Below the pieces are notes generated by a model, which was given only the letters and a program-made list of their open reading frames with translations, had not been told where the DNA came from and made no database searches. Positions 54,487 through 62,941 of a stretch of DNA of 64,000 nt are shown one piece after another (positions within the stretch are counted from its first letter, which is position 1; each line of letters starts with the position of its first letter). The position numbers were made by a program, and so were the translations under genes. The stretch is from assembly GCF_036375055.1 (NCBI RefSeq), contig NZ_DASUSQ010000146.1:1-64000 (forward strand). The letters are read 5' to 3'. Origin of the DNA: Umezawaea sp036375055. GTDB lineage: Bacteria > Actinomycetota > Actinomycetes > Mycobacteriales > Pseudonocardiaceae.

Positions 54487-56157
54487 TCACTTCGGGGTCA
54501 GGGGAAGGCGCAGCGCGCCGGGAGCGGTGCGCGGCACGACCGGGTGCCGGGGCGCGACCGGCGCGACCCGGACGTACGGCGAACCGGGTGCCGGACGCGG
54601 GTCGGGCTCGCCCAGGTTGGGCCACAGCGACGCCGCGCGCTCGGCGAGCGCGGTGATCGTCAGCGACGGGTTCACGCCGGGGTTGGCGGGAATGGTCGAC
54701 CCGTCGACCACGTGCAGGCCGTCGTACCCGTGCACCCGGTGGTAGGGGTCGACCACGCCGGTCGACGCGGTGGCGCCGATGACGCAGCCGCCGATGAAGT
54801 GGCCGGTCATCGGGATGTCGGCCAGGTCGGTCCACGCGCCGCCGGGCACGCCGTCGATCTTCGCCCCGACGCGGCGGGCCACGTCGTGCCCGGCCGGGAT
54901 CCACGTCGGGATGGGGTCGCCCTCGCCGGGTGAGCTGGTCAGCCGCCTGCCGAACACCCCTCGGCGGGTGCGGGTGGTCAGCGAGTTGTCCAGGTCCTGC
55001 ATCACCAGCAGCGCCACCGTCTGCTCGGACCAGCGCTTCGGCCCGAGGAGCCTGCGCAGGTCGTGCCGCCGCCGCAGGAGTTCCCGCGCGCCGAGCCGCC
55101 AGCGGGGCGTGCCGGGTTCGGCGTCCACGAGGACCGTCATCAGCAGGCCCATGAGGTTGCTGCCCCGCCCGTAGCGGACGGGTTCGACGTGGGTGTGCTC
55201 GTCCGGGTGCATCGAGGACGTGACCGCGACGCCGCGCGAGTAGTCGACGCCGTCGGTGCGGGCCCGCACGCCCAGCACGGCCTCGGAGTTGGTGCGCGCC
55301 AGCACGCCCAGCCGGGTCGACAGCCCCGGCAGGCTGCCCCGGTCGCGCAGGTCGTGCAGCAGCCGCTGCGTGCCGAGGGACGCCGCGGCGAACACCACCT
55401 GCCGCGCGGTGAACGCCTTCCGCCCGCCGGGCAGGACGCCGGTGGCGCGCGTGTCGACGCGGTAGCCGCCGCGGACCGGCCGGACGTCCACCACCGTCGT
55501 CAGCGGGTGGACGACCGCGCCCGCCCGTTCGGCGAGGTGCAGGTAGTTCTTCACCAGCGTGTTCTTCGCGCCGCGGCGGCAGCCGGTCATGCACTCGCCG
55601 CAGTGCGTGCAGCCGGTGCGCTCCGGTCCGACACCGCCGAAGTACGGGTCGGGCACCCGCCTCCCCGGCTCACCGAGGAACACGCCCACGCGCGCCGGGT
55701 GGCTGCGGACGCCGAGGTCGTCGGCGACGGCGCGCAGCACGTCGTCGGCCGGGGTGGCGCGCGGGTACTCGGCGACGCCCAGCATCCGGCTCGCCTGGTC
55801 GTACCAGGGCGCGAGTTCGGCCCGCCAGTCGGTGATCCCGCTCCACCTCGGGTCGCGGTAGAAGGGCTCCGGCGGCTCGTAGAGGGTGTTGGCGTAGACC
55901 AGCGAACCGCCGCCGACCCCCGCTCCGCTGAGCACCAGCACGTCGCGCAGCAGGTCGATCCGCTGGATGCCGAGGCACCCGAGCCGGGGCGCGAACAGGT
56001 AGTCGCGCAGCCGCCACGAGCTGGTGGCGAACTCGTCGTCGGCGAACCGCCGCCCGGCCTCCAGCACGCCGACCCGGTAGCCCTTCTCGGTCAGCCGCAA
56101 CGCCGTGACGCTGCCGCCGAACCCGGAGCCGATCACCAGCACGTCGTAGTCGCTCAT
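54487..56157 (-). CDS. GMC oxidoreductase (cholesterol-oxidase-like) with cysteine cluster
   Basis: A 556-aa FAD enzyme: dinucleotide motif YDVLVIGSGFGGSVTALRL, GAGVGGGSLVYANTLY, VFAAASLGTQRLLHDL, and the C-terminal HVVDGSTIPANPGVNPSLTITALAERAA block. A Cys-rich segment, GCTHCGECMTGCRRGAKNTLVKNYL, with four cysteines in ferredoxin-like spacing, marks the cholesterol-oxidase-like branch. No Tat signal, so cytoplasmic. It oxidises an alcohol, perhaps of a sterol or terpenoid. ATG 56157 overlaps the monooxygenase stop by 1 nt (TGATG). Confidence 0.9.
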   Translation of the reverse strand: MSDYDVLVIGSGFGGSVTALRLTEKGYRVGVLEAGRRFADDEFATSSWRLRDYLFAPRLGCLGIQRIDLLRDVLVLSGAGVGGGSLVYANTLYEPPEPFYRDPRWSGITDWRAELAPWYDQASRMLGVAEYPRATPADDVLRAVADDLGVRSHPARVGVFLGEPGRRVPDPYFGGVGPERTGCTHCGECMTGCRRGAKNTLVKNYLHLAERAGAVVHPLTTVVDVRPVRGGYRVDTRATGVLPGGRKAFTARQVVFAAASLGTQRLLHDLRDRGSLPGLSTRLGVLARTNSEAVLGVRARTDGVDYSRGVAVTSSMHPDEHTHVEPVRYGRGSNLMGLLMTVLVDAEPGTPRWRLGARELLRRRHDLRRLLGPKRWSEQTVALLVMQDLDNSLTTRTRRGVFGRRLTSSPGEGDPIPTWIPAGHDVARRVGAKIDGVPGGAWTDLADIPMTGHFIGGCVIGATASTGVVDPYHRVHGYDGLHVVDGSTIPANPGVNPSLTITALAERAASLWPNLGEPDPRPAPGSPYVRVAPVAPRHPVVPRTAPGALRLPLTPK

Positions 56158-57605
56158 CACGCGCCCCCGTGGTGGAAGTCCCGGTGGTCGACCCGCGAGG
56201 TGCGGCGGCGGTACTCCCACACCGAGCCGGGCCAGTTCGTGACGACGCGCCCGGTGGCGTCGCGGTACCAGTTCGCGCACCTCGTCCACACCGTGCGCGC
56301 CAGGCGGTCCTGCGTCTCGGCGTCGAACCGCTCCGCGACCTCCCGGCGCACCTCCACGGTGGGCACCGACGCCAGGTGCCGCACCGCCTGCCGGACGTAC
56401 TCGCACTGCGACTCGATCATGTACACGATCGAGTTGCCGCCCAGGTTCGTGTTGGGCCCGTACAGGACGAAGAAGTTCGGGAAACCCGGCACGGTCATGC
56501 CCAGGTGGGCCCGTGCGCCGCCCGCCCACTCGTCGGCCAGCTCCCGGCCGCCGCGACCGCGGATCCGCATCGGGGCGAGGAAGTCGGTCGCCGCGAACCC
56601 CGTGCCGTACACGACCACGTCCACCTCGTGGTCGACGCCGTCGGCCGTGCGCACGCCGGTCGGGGTCAGCTCGGTGATCTTCTCGGTGACCAGGTCGACG
56701 TTGGGCTCGGCCAGCGCGGGGTACCAGTCGTTGGAGAACAGCAGCCGCTGGCAGCCGACCCGGTGGGCGGGCACGAGCCGCGCCCGCAGCACGGGGTCGG
56801 GCACCTGGCGGCGCAGGTGCAGCCGGGACAGGCCCGCGACCAGCACACCGAGCGGCTGGACCGAGGTGAGGGCCGCCGTGAGGAGTTCGCCGACGAGCCA
56901 GGTGCCCAGCCGTCCCGCGCGCTGGGCGGGCGGCGCGGTGCGGAACAGCCGGTGGTGCCACGGCCGGTACAGCCGGTCGGGTTTCGGCACGACGTGCGGC
57001 GCCGTCCGCTGGAACACCGTGAGCCTGCCCGCGAGGGGTTGCAGGCGCGGGACGAACTGGACGGCGCTGGCGCCGGTGCCGATGACCGCGATCCGCTTGC
57101 CCCGCAGGTCGTGCCGGTGCTCCCAGCGGGCGCTGTGGAACGCCGGGCCGCGGAACGAGGCCGCGCCGGGCAGGTCGGGGACGACCGGCCGGGAGAGCTG
57201 GCCCACGGCCGAGACCAGCACGTCGGCCTCCACGACCTCGCCGCCCGCCAGCTCGACCCGCCACACCGTCGCGGCCTCGTCGAACACCGCGGCCACGACG
57301 TCGGCGCCGAACCGGATCCGGTCGAGCACCTCGGCCCCGACCCGCTTCAGGTAGGCGTGGATGTCGGGTCCCTCGGCGTACCGGCGCGGCCAGGCCGGGT
57401 TGGGGGCGAACGAGTAGGAGTACAGCGACGACGGCACGTCGCAGGCCGCACCGGGGTAGGTGTTGTCCCGCCACACGCCGCCCAGGTCGTCGGCGCGTTC
57501 CAGCACGGTCACGTCCACGCCGTCGCGCCGCAGGGCCAGCGCCACGCCGATGCCGGAGAAGCCCGCTCCGATGACGACGACACGGGGACGTGACGAGTGG
57601 TTCAC
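56157..57605 (-). CDS. Flavin monooxygenase, Baeyer-Villiger/CzcO type
   Basis: About 482 aa. FAD motif RVVVIGAGFSGIGVALAL, GGVWRDNTYPGAACDVPSSLYSYSF, second Rossmann motif KRIAVIGTGASAVQFVPRL, and the Baeyer-Villiger-like fingerprint FRGPAFHSARWEHRHDLRGKR. It inserts oxygen into a ketone or oxidises an amine with NADPH. GTG 57605 (VNHSSRPRVVVIG) is preferred; GTG 57629 would add eight residues. First gene of the BVMO-GMC-ADC operon, divergent from an AraC regulator. Confidence 0.9.
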   Translation of the reverse strand: MNHSSRPRVVVIGAGFSGIGVALALRRDGVDVTVLERADDLGGVWRDNTYPGAACDVPSSLYSYSFAPNPAWPRRYAEGPDIHAYLKRVGAEVLDRIRFGADVVAAVFDEAATVWRVELAGGEVVEADVLVSAVGQLSRPVVPDLPGAASFRGPAFHSARWEHRHDLRGKRIAVIGTGASAVQFVPRLQPLAGRLTVFQRTAPHVVPKPDRLYRPWHHRLFRTAPPAQRAGRLGTWLVGELLTAALTSVQPLGVLVAGLSRLHLRRQVPDPVLRARLVPAHRVGCQRLLFSNDWYPALAEPNVDLVTEKITELTPTGVRTADGVDHEVDVVVYGTGFAATDFLAPMRIRGRGGRELADEWAGGARAHLGMTVPGFPNFFVLYGPNTNLGGNSIVYMIESQCEYVRQAVRHLASVPTVEVRREVAERFDAETQDRLARTVWTRCANWYRDATGRVVTNWPGSVWEYRRRTSRVDHRDFHHGGA

Positions 57606-57667
57606 CCGATCGACGCTAGGGAGCTCCACCCGGCCGGCTCAAGACAGGAGCGGACGCGGAATCGACA

Positions 57668-58696
57668 ATGGCGGCCATGACGTCTCTCGCGGAACCGGTG
57701 ATCGGGCACTGGGACTTCCGGCGCAGCGTGGCCGGTGTGGCCCTCGTGGTGCGGTTCGGCGCGGAGCACGGCATCGACGCGGGCACGCTGCTCGCGGACA
57801 GCGGCATCTCCCCCGCCGACCTCACCGACCCGGTCGGGGAGGTCGCCGCGGCGCAGGAGCTGCGGGTGGTCCGCACGCTGGCCGAGCTGATGCCGGACGC
57901 GGGCCCCGCGCTCGGCGGCCGGTACCACGTGACGACGTTCGGCATCCTGGGCTACGCGTTCATCAGCAGCCCGACGGTGCTGGACGCGGTGAACGTGGCG
58001 CTGCGCTACCTGGACCTGAGCTTCACGTTCAGCATCCCGCGCGCGTCGCTGGTCGACGGCCGGGTGCGGATCGAGCTGGACGACTCGGCCCTGCCCGCGC
58101 CCGTGGCCCGGTTCCTGGTGGAACGCGACCTCGCGGCCATCCACACGGTCATCGGCGAGCTGCTGCCCGGCGGCGTGCCGCTGCTGGCCGTCGACTTCCG
58201 CTTCCCCGAGCCGTCCGACGTGACGGGGCACGAGCGCGTGTTCGGTCTGCTGCCCCGGTTCGGGCGGCGCGCGACGGTGGCGAGCTTCGACTCGGCGTTC
58301 CTGCACCGGCCGCTGCCGCAGGCCGACCCGCACACCGTGGCGGCGTGCGAGGCGCAGTGCCGCGAGCTGGTGGCCCGCCGCCGGGCGCGGGTCGGGATCG
58401 CCCACGAGGTGCGCGAGCTGCTCAGCCGCCCCGGCTCGATCGCGGTCGGGATGGACCACGTTGCCCGCGAGCTGACGATCAGCACGCGGACGCTGCGGCG
58501 CAGGCTCGCGGAGTCCGGCACCAGCTACCAGGAGCTGCTGGACGAGGTGCGCGAGGTGCTGGCGCAGGAGCTGCTGGCCACGCTGGCCGTCGAGGACGTG
58601 GCGCTGCGCCTGGGCTACGCGGAGGCGTCGAGCTTCATCCACGCGTTCAAGCGGTGGAAGGGGGTCACGCCCGCCGCGTACGCGCGACGGGCGTGA
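57668..58696 (+). CDS. AraC-family regulator (arabinose-binding-domain-like N-terminus)
   Basis: A 342-aa activator: N-terminal domain PF12625-like (GVALVVRFGAEHGIDAGTLLADSGIS...TLAELMPDAGPALGGRYHVTTFGILGYAFISSPTVLDAVNVALRYLDLSFTF), C-terminal HTH pair (SIAVGMDHVARELTISTRTLRRRLAESGTSYQELLDEVREVLAQELL and VEDVALRLGYAEASSFIHAFKRWKGVTPAAYARR). This architecture is typical for regulators of ketone or hydroxy-lipid catabolism. The 62-bp gap to the BVMO gene must hold both promoters; the BVMO operon is the likely target. Confidence 0.93.
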   Translation: MAAMTSLAEPVIGHWDFRRSVAGVALVVRFGAEHGIDAGTLLADSGISPADLTDPVGEVAAAQELRVVRTLAELMPDAGPALGGRYHVTTFGILGYAFISSPTVLDAVNVALRYLDLSFTFSIPRASLVDGRVRIELDDSALPAPVARFLVERDLAAIHTVIGELLPGGVPLLAVDFRFPEPSDVTGHERVFGLLPRFGRRATVASFDSAFLHRPLPQADPHTVAACEAQCRELVARRRARVGIAHEVRELLSRPGSIAVGMDHVARELTISTRTLRRRLAESGTSYQELLDEVREVLAQELLATLAVEDVALRLGYAEASSFIHAFKRWKGVTPAAYARRA

Positions 58697-58744
58697 CGAC
58701 CGAACACCGCGTTCTCCTGGCAGGGCGGAGGTCTCGGTCCGGGC

Positions 58745-58756
58745 TCCACAGTGGAG
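58745..58756. repeat. TCCACAGTGGAG palindrome, near match to the recurring word
   Basis: CTCCACAGTGGAG (58744-58756) is a perfect odd palindrome in the 156-bp gap between the AraC and MarR genes. It fits the recurring TCC-R-N-W-GTGGAC pattern except for the last base. No other gene-like signal in this gap. Confidence 0.4.
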
Positions 58757-58852
58757 CCACCTCCGGGCTGGGCAGGAGCACGGACACCGCACAGGACGCC
58801 GGCGGCCGGAGAACGGACCATCGCGGCCGCGGAAACCTCCGCACGGCAACGA

Positions 58853-59320
58853 TCACCCGGCGGAACCGCTCTTGTCGGTCACGACGGCGATGAGCGCGAT
58901 CAACTGCTCGCGGAAGCGGTCGTAGTCGTCGACGGCGCCGAGCAGCACCTCGGACTCGCGCTCCTCGCGCCGGGCGGCCTTGAGCACCCTGCGCCCGGCG
59001 GGGGTGATCGCGACGAGGGTGCGCCTGCGGTCGCGCTCGTCGGAGTAGCGCCGGATGAACCCCGAGCGCTCCAGGCGTTCGGTGGTGCGGCTCATGGTCT
59101 GGTCGGTCACCCGGCACAGCACGGCCAACTCGCGCTGCGCCAGCGGCGCCTCCACCACGTGGTGCAGGATGATCATGCCCGCGTGGGTCAGGTCGAGGCC
59201 CGCGAGCACGGTGTCGAACCGGCCCTCCAGCATCCGCGCGGCGACCGACAGCAGCCGCCCCGTCGGCCAGGAGTGCACGTCGGAGCGCATGTCGCGCACC
59301 TGCTCGTCCGGCTCGGCCAT
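58853..59320 (-). CDS. MarR-family regulator
   Basis: A 155-aa winged-helix repressor: RLLSVAARMLEGRFDTVLAGLDLTHAGMIILHHVVEAPLAQRELAVLCRVTDQTMSRTTERLERSGFIRRYSDERDRRRTLVAITPAGRRVL. The DERDRRRTLVAIT wing is diagnostic. It follows the molybdenum hydroxylase genes on the same strand by 34 bp, so it is probably the last gene of that operon. The dyads at 61921-61963 in front of the operon and the divergent gene are candidate binding sites. Confidence 0.92.
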   Translation of the reverse strand: MAEPDEQVRDMRSDVHSWPTGRLLSVAARMLEGRFDTVLAGLDLTHAGMIILHHVVEAPLAQRELAVLCRVTDQTMSRTTERLERSGFIRRYSDERDRRRTLVAITPAGRRVLKAARREERESEVLLGAVDDYDRFREQLIALIAVVTDKSGSAG

Positions 59321-59354
59321 CGGGTCATCTTCGCAGACGAGCCGGACGAGGCCG

Positions 59355-61379
59355 TCAGCCGACGTCGGTGTTCACCGGCATCCCGGTCACCGGCCGCCCG
59401 GTGGCGACGGCGACGGCGCTCGCGATGGCCGCGGCGGCGGGCGGGTAGGCCAGCTCCCCCAGCCCGCCGATCGGCGCGTCGGACGGCACCAGCACCACGT
59501 CGACCTCCGGTGCCCGGTCGATCCTGGCCCACGCGTAGTCCCGGAAGGACGATTGGACGACCCGCCCCTCCCGCACGGTGATCCGCGCGCCGAGCACGGT
59601 CGACACGGCGTCCACCACGCAGCCCTCGACCTGCGCCCGCACACCCGACGGGTGCAGCGCCGCGCCGACGTCGACCGCGGCCGTCACCCGGCGGACGCGC
59701 GGCACGCCGTCCTCCAGCTCCACGACCGCGACCACCGCGATGGCCGACCCGTAGTCCAGGTGGCACGCGACCCCTCGGGCCCGGTGCCGCGACGCGCTCC
59801 AGCGGGCGCGGTTCGCCGCGACGTCCAGCACCCGGCGCAGCCGCGAGTCGGCGGGCAGCAGGCGCCTGCGCAGCGCGACCTGGTCCCAGCCGCCGCGGTC
59901 GCCGATCGCGCTGAGGAAGCACTCCTCGGCGTAGCCGAACTGGCCCGCGTAGACCGCCCGCCAGAACGCCGTGCGCAGCGGGGCGGGGGTGAGTCCCACG
60001 ACGACCGCGCCCGGCACGGTGTACGGGAAGTGGTCGCCGCTGCCCTTGACCACGGCGGGGTTGGCGAACGGCGGCGAGGTCGTCAGCGGCCACGTCGACA
60101 CGGCGTGCGACCGCCACGTCGGCAGCCCCTCGGCGTCGACCACCGCGCTCAGCCGGTGCACGGACATCGGCCGGTAGGAGTCGTGCCGGGTGTCGTCGTC
60201 GCGGGTCCACAGCACCTTGACCGGCTTGCCGACGGCCCGCGAGCAGGCGACGGCCTCCAGGACGAAGTCCGACTCGACCCGCCTGCCGAACGCGCCGCCC
60301 GCGAGCGTCGGCTCCACCCGCACGAGCGCCGGGTCGAGGCCCAGGGTCTGCGCCAGCCTGGTCCGCAGCCCGCCGGGGTCCTGCGTGGGCACCCACAGCG
60401 ACACGCCGTCCGCGCGCACGTCGGCGGTGGCGTTCATGGGTTCCATCGGCGCGTGGGCCAGCAGCGGCAGCCGGTACTCGGCTCGCAGCGCCACCGGTCC
60501 CGGCGCGGGTTCGGTCGCGGGCAGCGCGCCCGCCAGGTCCTCCAGCCACTCCCGGCTGTCGGCGGTCGGCGTGCCGCCGGTCCACGTGACGGCCAGCGCC
60601 TCCCGTCCGCGCAGCGCGGCGGGCGCCGATCCGGCGACGACCGCGATCCCGCCGTCGACCCGGACCACGTCGACCACCCCGGCCACCGCGCGGGCCGCCG
60701 CGTCGTCGACCACGTCGGGCACCGCGCCGATCCACGGCGGGCGCGCCACCACGGCGGTCAGCAGGCCGGGCCGGACGACGTCGATGCCGTACCGGGCCTT
60801 GCCGGTGACGATGTCGTGGGCGTCGATCCGCCCGGCTCCCCGGCCGAGCACCTTCCACTCCCGCCGCGGCACGAGGGTCACCGGCACGGTCGCCGGGTCG
60901 AGCGCCGCGGCGTCGGCCACCAGCGCCGCGTACGGCAGCCTCCGGCGCCGCGGGTGCTCGACGAACCCGTCGCGCGCCCGGCAGCTCTCGACCGGCACGC
61001 CCCACCTGGCCGCGGCGGCGGCCACGAGCAGGCACCGCGCGGTCGCCGCGGCCCGGCGCAGCGGCTCGGTCATCAGCCGCAGCGAGGAGGAGTTCGCCAC
61101 GACCTGGGACCCGTAGCGGGCCGTGTCGCCGAGCGCCTGCTCGACGTGCACGGCGTCCAGGTCGACGGCCAGTTCCTCGGCCACCAGCATCGCGACGACG
61201 GTCCGCACGCCCTGGCCGGTGTCCGGGCGCGGTGCGGTGGCGGTGATCCGCCCGTCCGCGTCCAGCCGCACGAAGACGGTGGGGACCAGGCCCGCGGCGT
61301 CGGCGAGCGCGGGCACCGGCAGCGCCACGACCAGCGCGCCGAGCCCGGCGGCGGTGAGGAAGGAGCGTCGGTCGAGCAT
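59355..61379 (-). CDS. Tat-exported molybdenum hydroxylase large subunit, IorB-like
   Basis: A 674-aa xanthine-oxidase-family subunit of the isoquinoline 1-oxidoreductase beta type: Tat signal with RRSFLTAAGLGALVVALPVPALA, RPDTGQGVRTVVAMLVAEELAVDLDAVHVEQ, DIVTGKARYGIDVVRPG, LAHAPMEPMNATADV, LAGGAFGRRVESDFVLEAVACSRAVGKPVKVLWTRDDD, and catalytic Glu in IGGLGELAYPPAAAAIASAV. It hydroxylates a heteroaromatic or aldehyde outside the membrane. ATG 61379 overlaps the FeS subunit stop by 1 nt. No FAD subunit gene exists in this locus, as in IorAB enzymes that pass electrons to cytochrome c or other carriers. Confidence 0.9.
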   Translation of the reverse strand: MLDRRSFLTAAGLGALVVALPVPALADAAGLVPTVFVRLDADGRITATAPRPDTGQGVRTVVAMLVAEELAVDLDAVHVEQALGDTARYGSQVVANSSSLRLMTEPLRRAAATARCLLVAAAAARWGVPVESCRARDGFVEHPRRRRLPYAALVADAAALDPATVPVTLVPRREWKVLGRGAGRIDAHDIVTGKARYGIDVVRPGLLTAVVARPPWIGAVPDVVDDAAARAVAGVVDVVRVDGGIAVVAGSAPAALRGREALAVTWTGGTPTADSREWLEDLAGALPATEPAPGPVALRAEYRLPLLAHAPMEPMNATADVRADGVSLWVPTQDPGGLRTRLAQTLGLDPALVRVEPTLAGGAFGRRVESDFVLEAVACSRAVGKPVKVLWTRDDDTRHDSYRPMSVHRLSAVVDAEGLPTWRSHAVSTWPLTTSPPFANPAVVKGSGDHFPYTVPGAVVVGLTPAPLRTAFWRAVYAGQFGYAEECFLSAIGDRGGWDQVALRRRLLPADSRLRRVLDVAANRARWSASRHRARGVACHLDYGSAIAVVAVVELEDGVPRVRRVTAAVDVGAALHPSGVRAQVEGCVVDAVSTVLGARITVREGRVVQSSFRDYAWARIDRAPEVDVVLVPSDAPIGGLGELAYPPAAAAIASAVAVATGRPVTGMPVNTDVG

Positions 61380-61849
61380 CAGCGTCCACCCCTCGCGAGC
61401 TGGGCCGCGCGCTTCACGGCGACGCGGATGCGGGCGTAGGTCCCGCACCGGCACACGTTGTCCCGCAGCGCCTCGTCGATGTCCGCGTCGCTCGGGTCGG
61501 GGTGCTCGGCCAGCAGCGCGACCGTCGTCATGATCTGGCCGGGCTGGCAGTAGCCGCACTGGGCCACGTCCTGCTCCACCCAGGCCCGCTGGACGGGGTG
61601 GTCGCCCCGGCGTGACAGGCCCTCGATGGTCGTGATGTCCCCGCCCGCGGCGTCCGCGACGCTCGTCGTGCACGGCCGGAACGCCGATCCGTCCACAATG
61701 GACGTGCACGCCCCGCAGGCGCCGACCCCGCACCCGTACTTCGGACCGGTCAGCCCCAGGTCCTCGCGCAGCGCCCACAGCAGCGGGGTGTCGTCGGGCA
61801 GATCGACCTCGTGCCAGGAACCGTTGACCCGCAACCGGTGTGTACCCAC
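61379..61849 (-). CDS. [2Fe-2S] subunit of molybdenum hydroxylase, IorA-like
   Basis: A 156-aa two-cluster protein: PKYGCGVGACGACTSIVDG for the plant-type cluster and VAQCGYCQPGQIMTTVALL with NVCRCGTYARI for the second. GTG 61849 has GGGAG 6 nt upstream and starts VGTHRLRVNG; the frame is open 20 codons further. It has no export signal, so it would leave the cell by riding on the Tat signal of the large subunit. Internal word TCCATTGTGGAC (minus strand) is one copy of the recurring motif. Confidence 0.92.
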   Translation of the reverse strand: MGTHRLRVNGSWHEVDLPDDTPLLWALREDLGLTGPKYGCGVGACGACTSIVDGSAFRPCTTSVADAAGGDITTIEGLSRRGDHPVQRAWVEQDVAQCGYCQPGQIMTTVALLAEHPDPSDADIDEALRDNVCRCGTYARIRVAVKRAAQLARGGR

Positions 61850-61918
61850 CGCGTGCTCCCGTTCGTCGTCGGACGTGCCACCTGTGGTGGTGCCCCAGCA
61901 CGCTCCCACAGGAAGGGT

Positions 61919-61963
61919 TTGTTCAGCAAGCTGAACATCTGCATAATGCTCAGCGTGCTGAAC
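61919..61963 (+). promoter_or_regulatory. Sigma70-like promoter overlapped by two TTCAGC/GCTGAA dyads
   Basis: TTGTTC (61919-61924), 17-bp spacer, CATAAT (61942-61947) form a housekeeping-type promoter to the membrane-protein gene. Dyad 1, GTTCAG-CAAG-CTGAAC (61921-61936), covers the -35; dyad 2, GCTCAGCGTGCTGAAC (61948-61963), covers the start of transcription. Two repressor dimers side by side would block RNA polymerase; the region also faces the IorA-like gene. Candidate regulator is the nearby MarR protein. Confidence 0.75.
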
Positions 61964-61966
61964 GAT

Positions 61967-62941
61967 ATGCGTCTCGACTCGAACCGCGCGCTGCTGTGGG
62001 GCGTGCTCGCCAGCGCCGTGCTGACGGGACTGGTCTGGTTGGCGGGCACCCGCCTGGGTGGCGTCGTCCTGCTACCGGACCAGGGCGCGTCCTGGTACTA
62101 CTGGAAGCTGCCCGAGCCGACCGCGTGGACGCGCGCGTCCGCCTGGGTGGGCTACGCGGCGCACCAGCTCGCGGCGTGGGGCCTGATCCACCACGCGCAG
62201 ACCAGGGTCAAGCGCCACACCCGCGGCCTGCACCCGGTGAACGTGGTCGCGCTCGCGGTGAACTTCGGCTTCGTCCTGCTGCACGCCGTGCAGACGCAGG
62301 TCTTCTACGACGGCACCGCGCAGGACGTGTCGATCTTCAGCTCGCAGGGCTCGGTGGTGCTGCTGCTGGTCGTCGTGCTGCTGATGGAGAGCCGCAGGCG
62401 GGGCCTCTTCGCCGGCCACGGCCGCCCGTTCCCCGCCGACGTCGTCGGGTTCACCCGCAAGTACCACGGCTACCTGTTCAGCTGGGCCGCGATCTACACG
62501 TTCTGGTACCACCCGATGGAGAACACGAGCGGCCACCTCATCGGCTTCTTCTACATGTTCCTCCTGCTCCTCCAGGGCAGCCTCTTCCTCACCCGCGCTC
62601 ACACCAACCGCTGGTGGACCCTCACCCTGGAGCTGATGGTGGCCGTGCACGGCACGCTGGTGGCGGTGATGAACTCCGGCCCGGACGGCATCTGGCCGAT
62701 GTTCCTGTTCGGCTTCCTGGGCGTGTTCGTGCTGACCCAGCTGCACGGGGTCGGCCTGTCCACGACCGCGCGCTGGTACGTGGCGGCGGTGTTCGCCGTC
62801 GGGGTCGTGGCGGTGTACTCGTGGCGCGGCTTCGACCGGATCGACGAGATCGTCCGCATCCCCGCCATCGAGTACCTGGTGACCGCCGTGGTGGCGCTGC
62901 TGGTCTGGGTCGGCATCCGCCTGGCCGCCGCGCTCCGGTGA
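61967..62941 (+). CDS. Multi-spanning membrane protein, unknown function
   Basis: A 324-aa integral membrane protein with about eight helices (ALLWGVLASAVLTGLVWLAG, GYAAHQLAAWGLIHHA, PVNVVALAVNFGFVLLHAV, SVVLLLVVVLLM, LFSWAAIYTFWYHPMENTSGHLIGFFYMFLLLLQGSLFL, LELMVAVHGTLVAVMN, MFLFGFLGVFVLTQL, RWYVAAVFAVGVVAVYSW). Many in-membrane histidines and aromatics (WYHPMENTSGHL, HAVQTQVF) hint at heme or quinone binding, but I recognise no family. ATG 61967 is chosen because the promoter and operators lie just upstream; ATG 61946 would put them inside the gene. Confidence 0.83.
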   Translation: MRLDSNRALLWGVLASAVLTGLVWLAGTRLGGVVLLPDQGASWYYWKLPEPTAWTRASAWVGYAAHQLAAWGLIHHAQTRVKRHTRGLHPVNVVALAVNFGFVLLHAVQTQVFYDGTAQDVSIFSSQGSVVLLLVVVLLMESRRRGLFAGHGRPFPADVVGFTRKYHGYLFSWAAIYTFWYHPMENTSGHLIGFFYMFLLLLQGSLFLTRAHTNRWWTLTLELMVAVHGTLVAVMNSGPDGIWPMFLFGFLGVFVLTQLHGVGLSTTARWYVAAVFAVGVVAVYSWRGFDRIDEIVRIPAIEYLVTAVVALLVWVGIRLAAALR

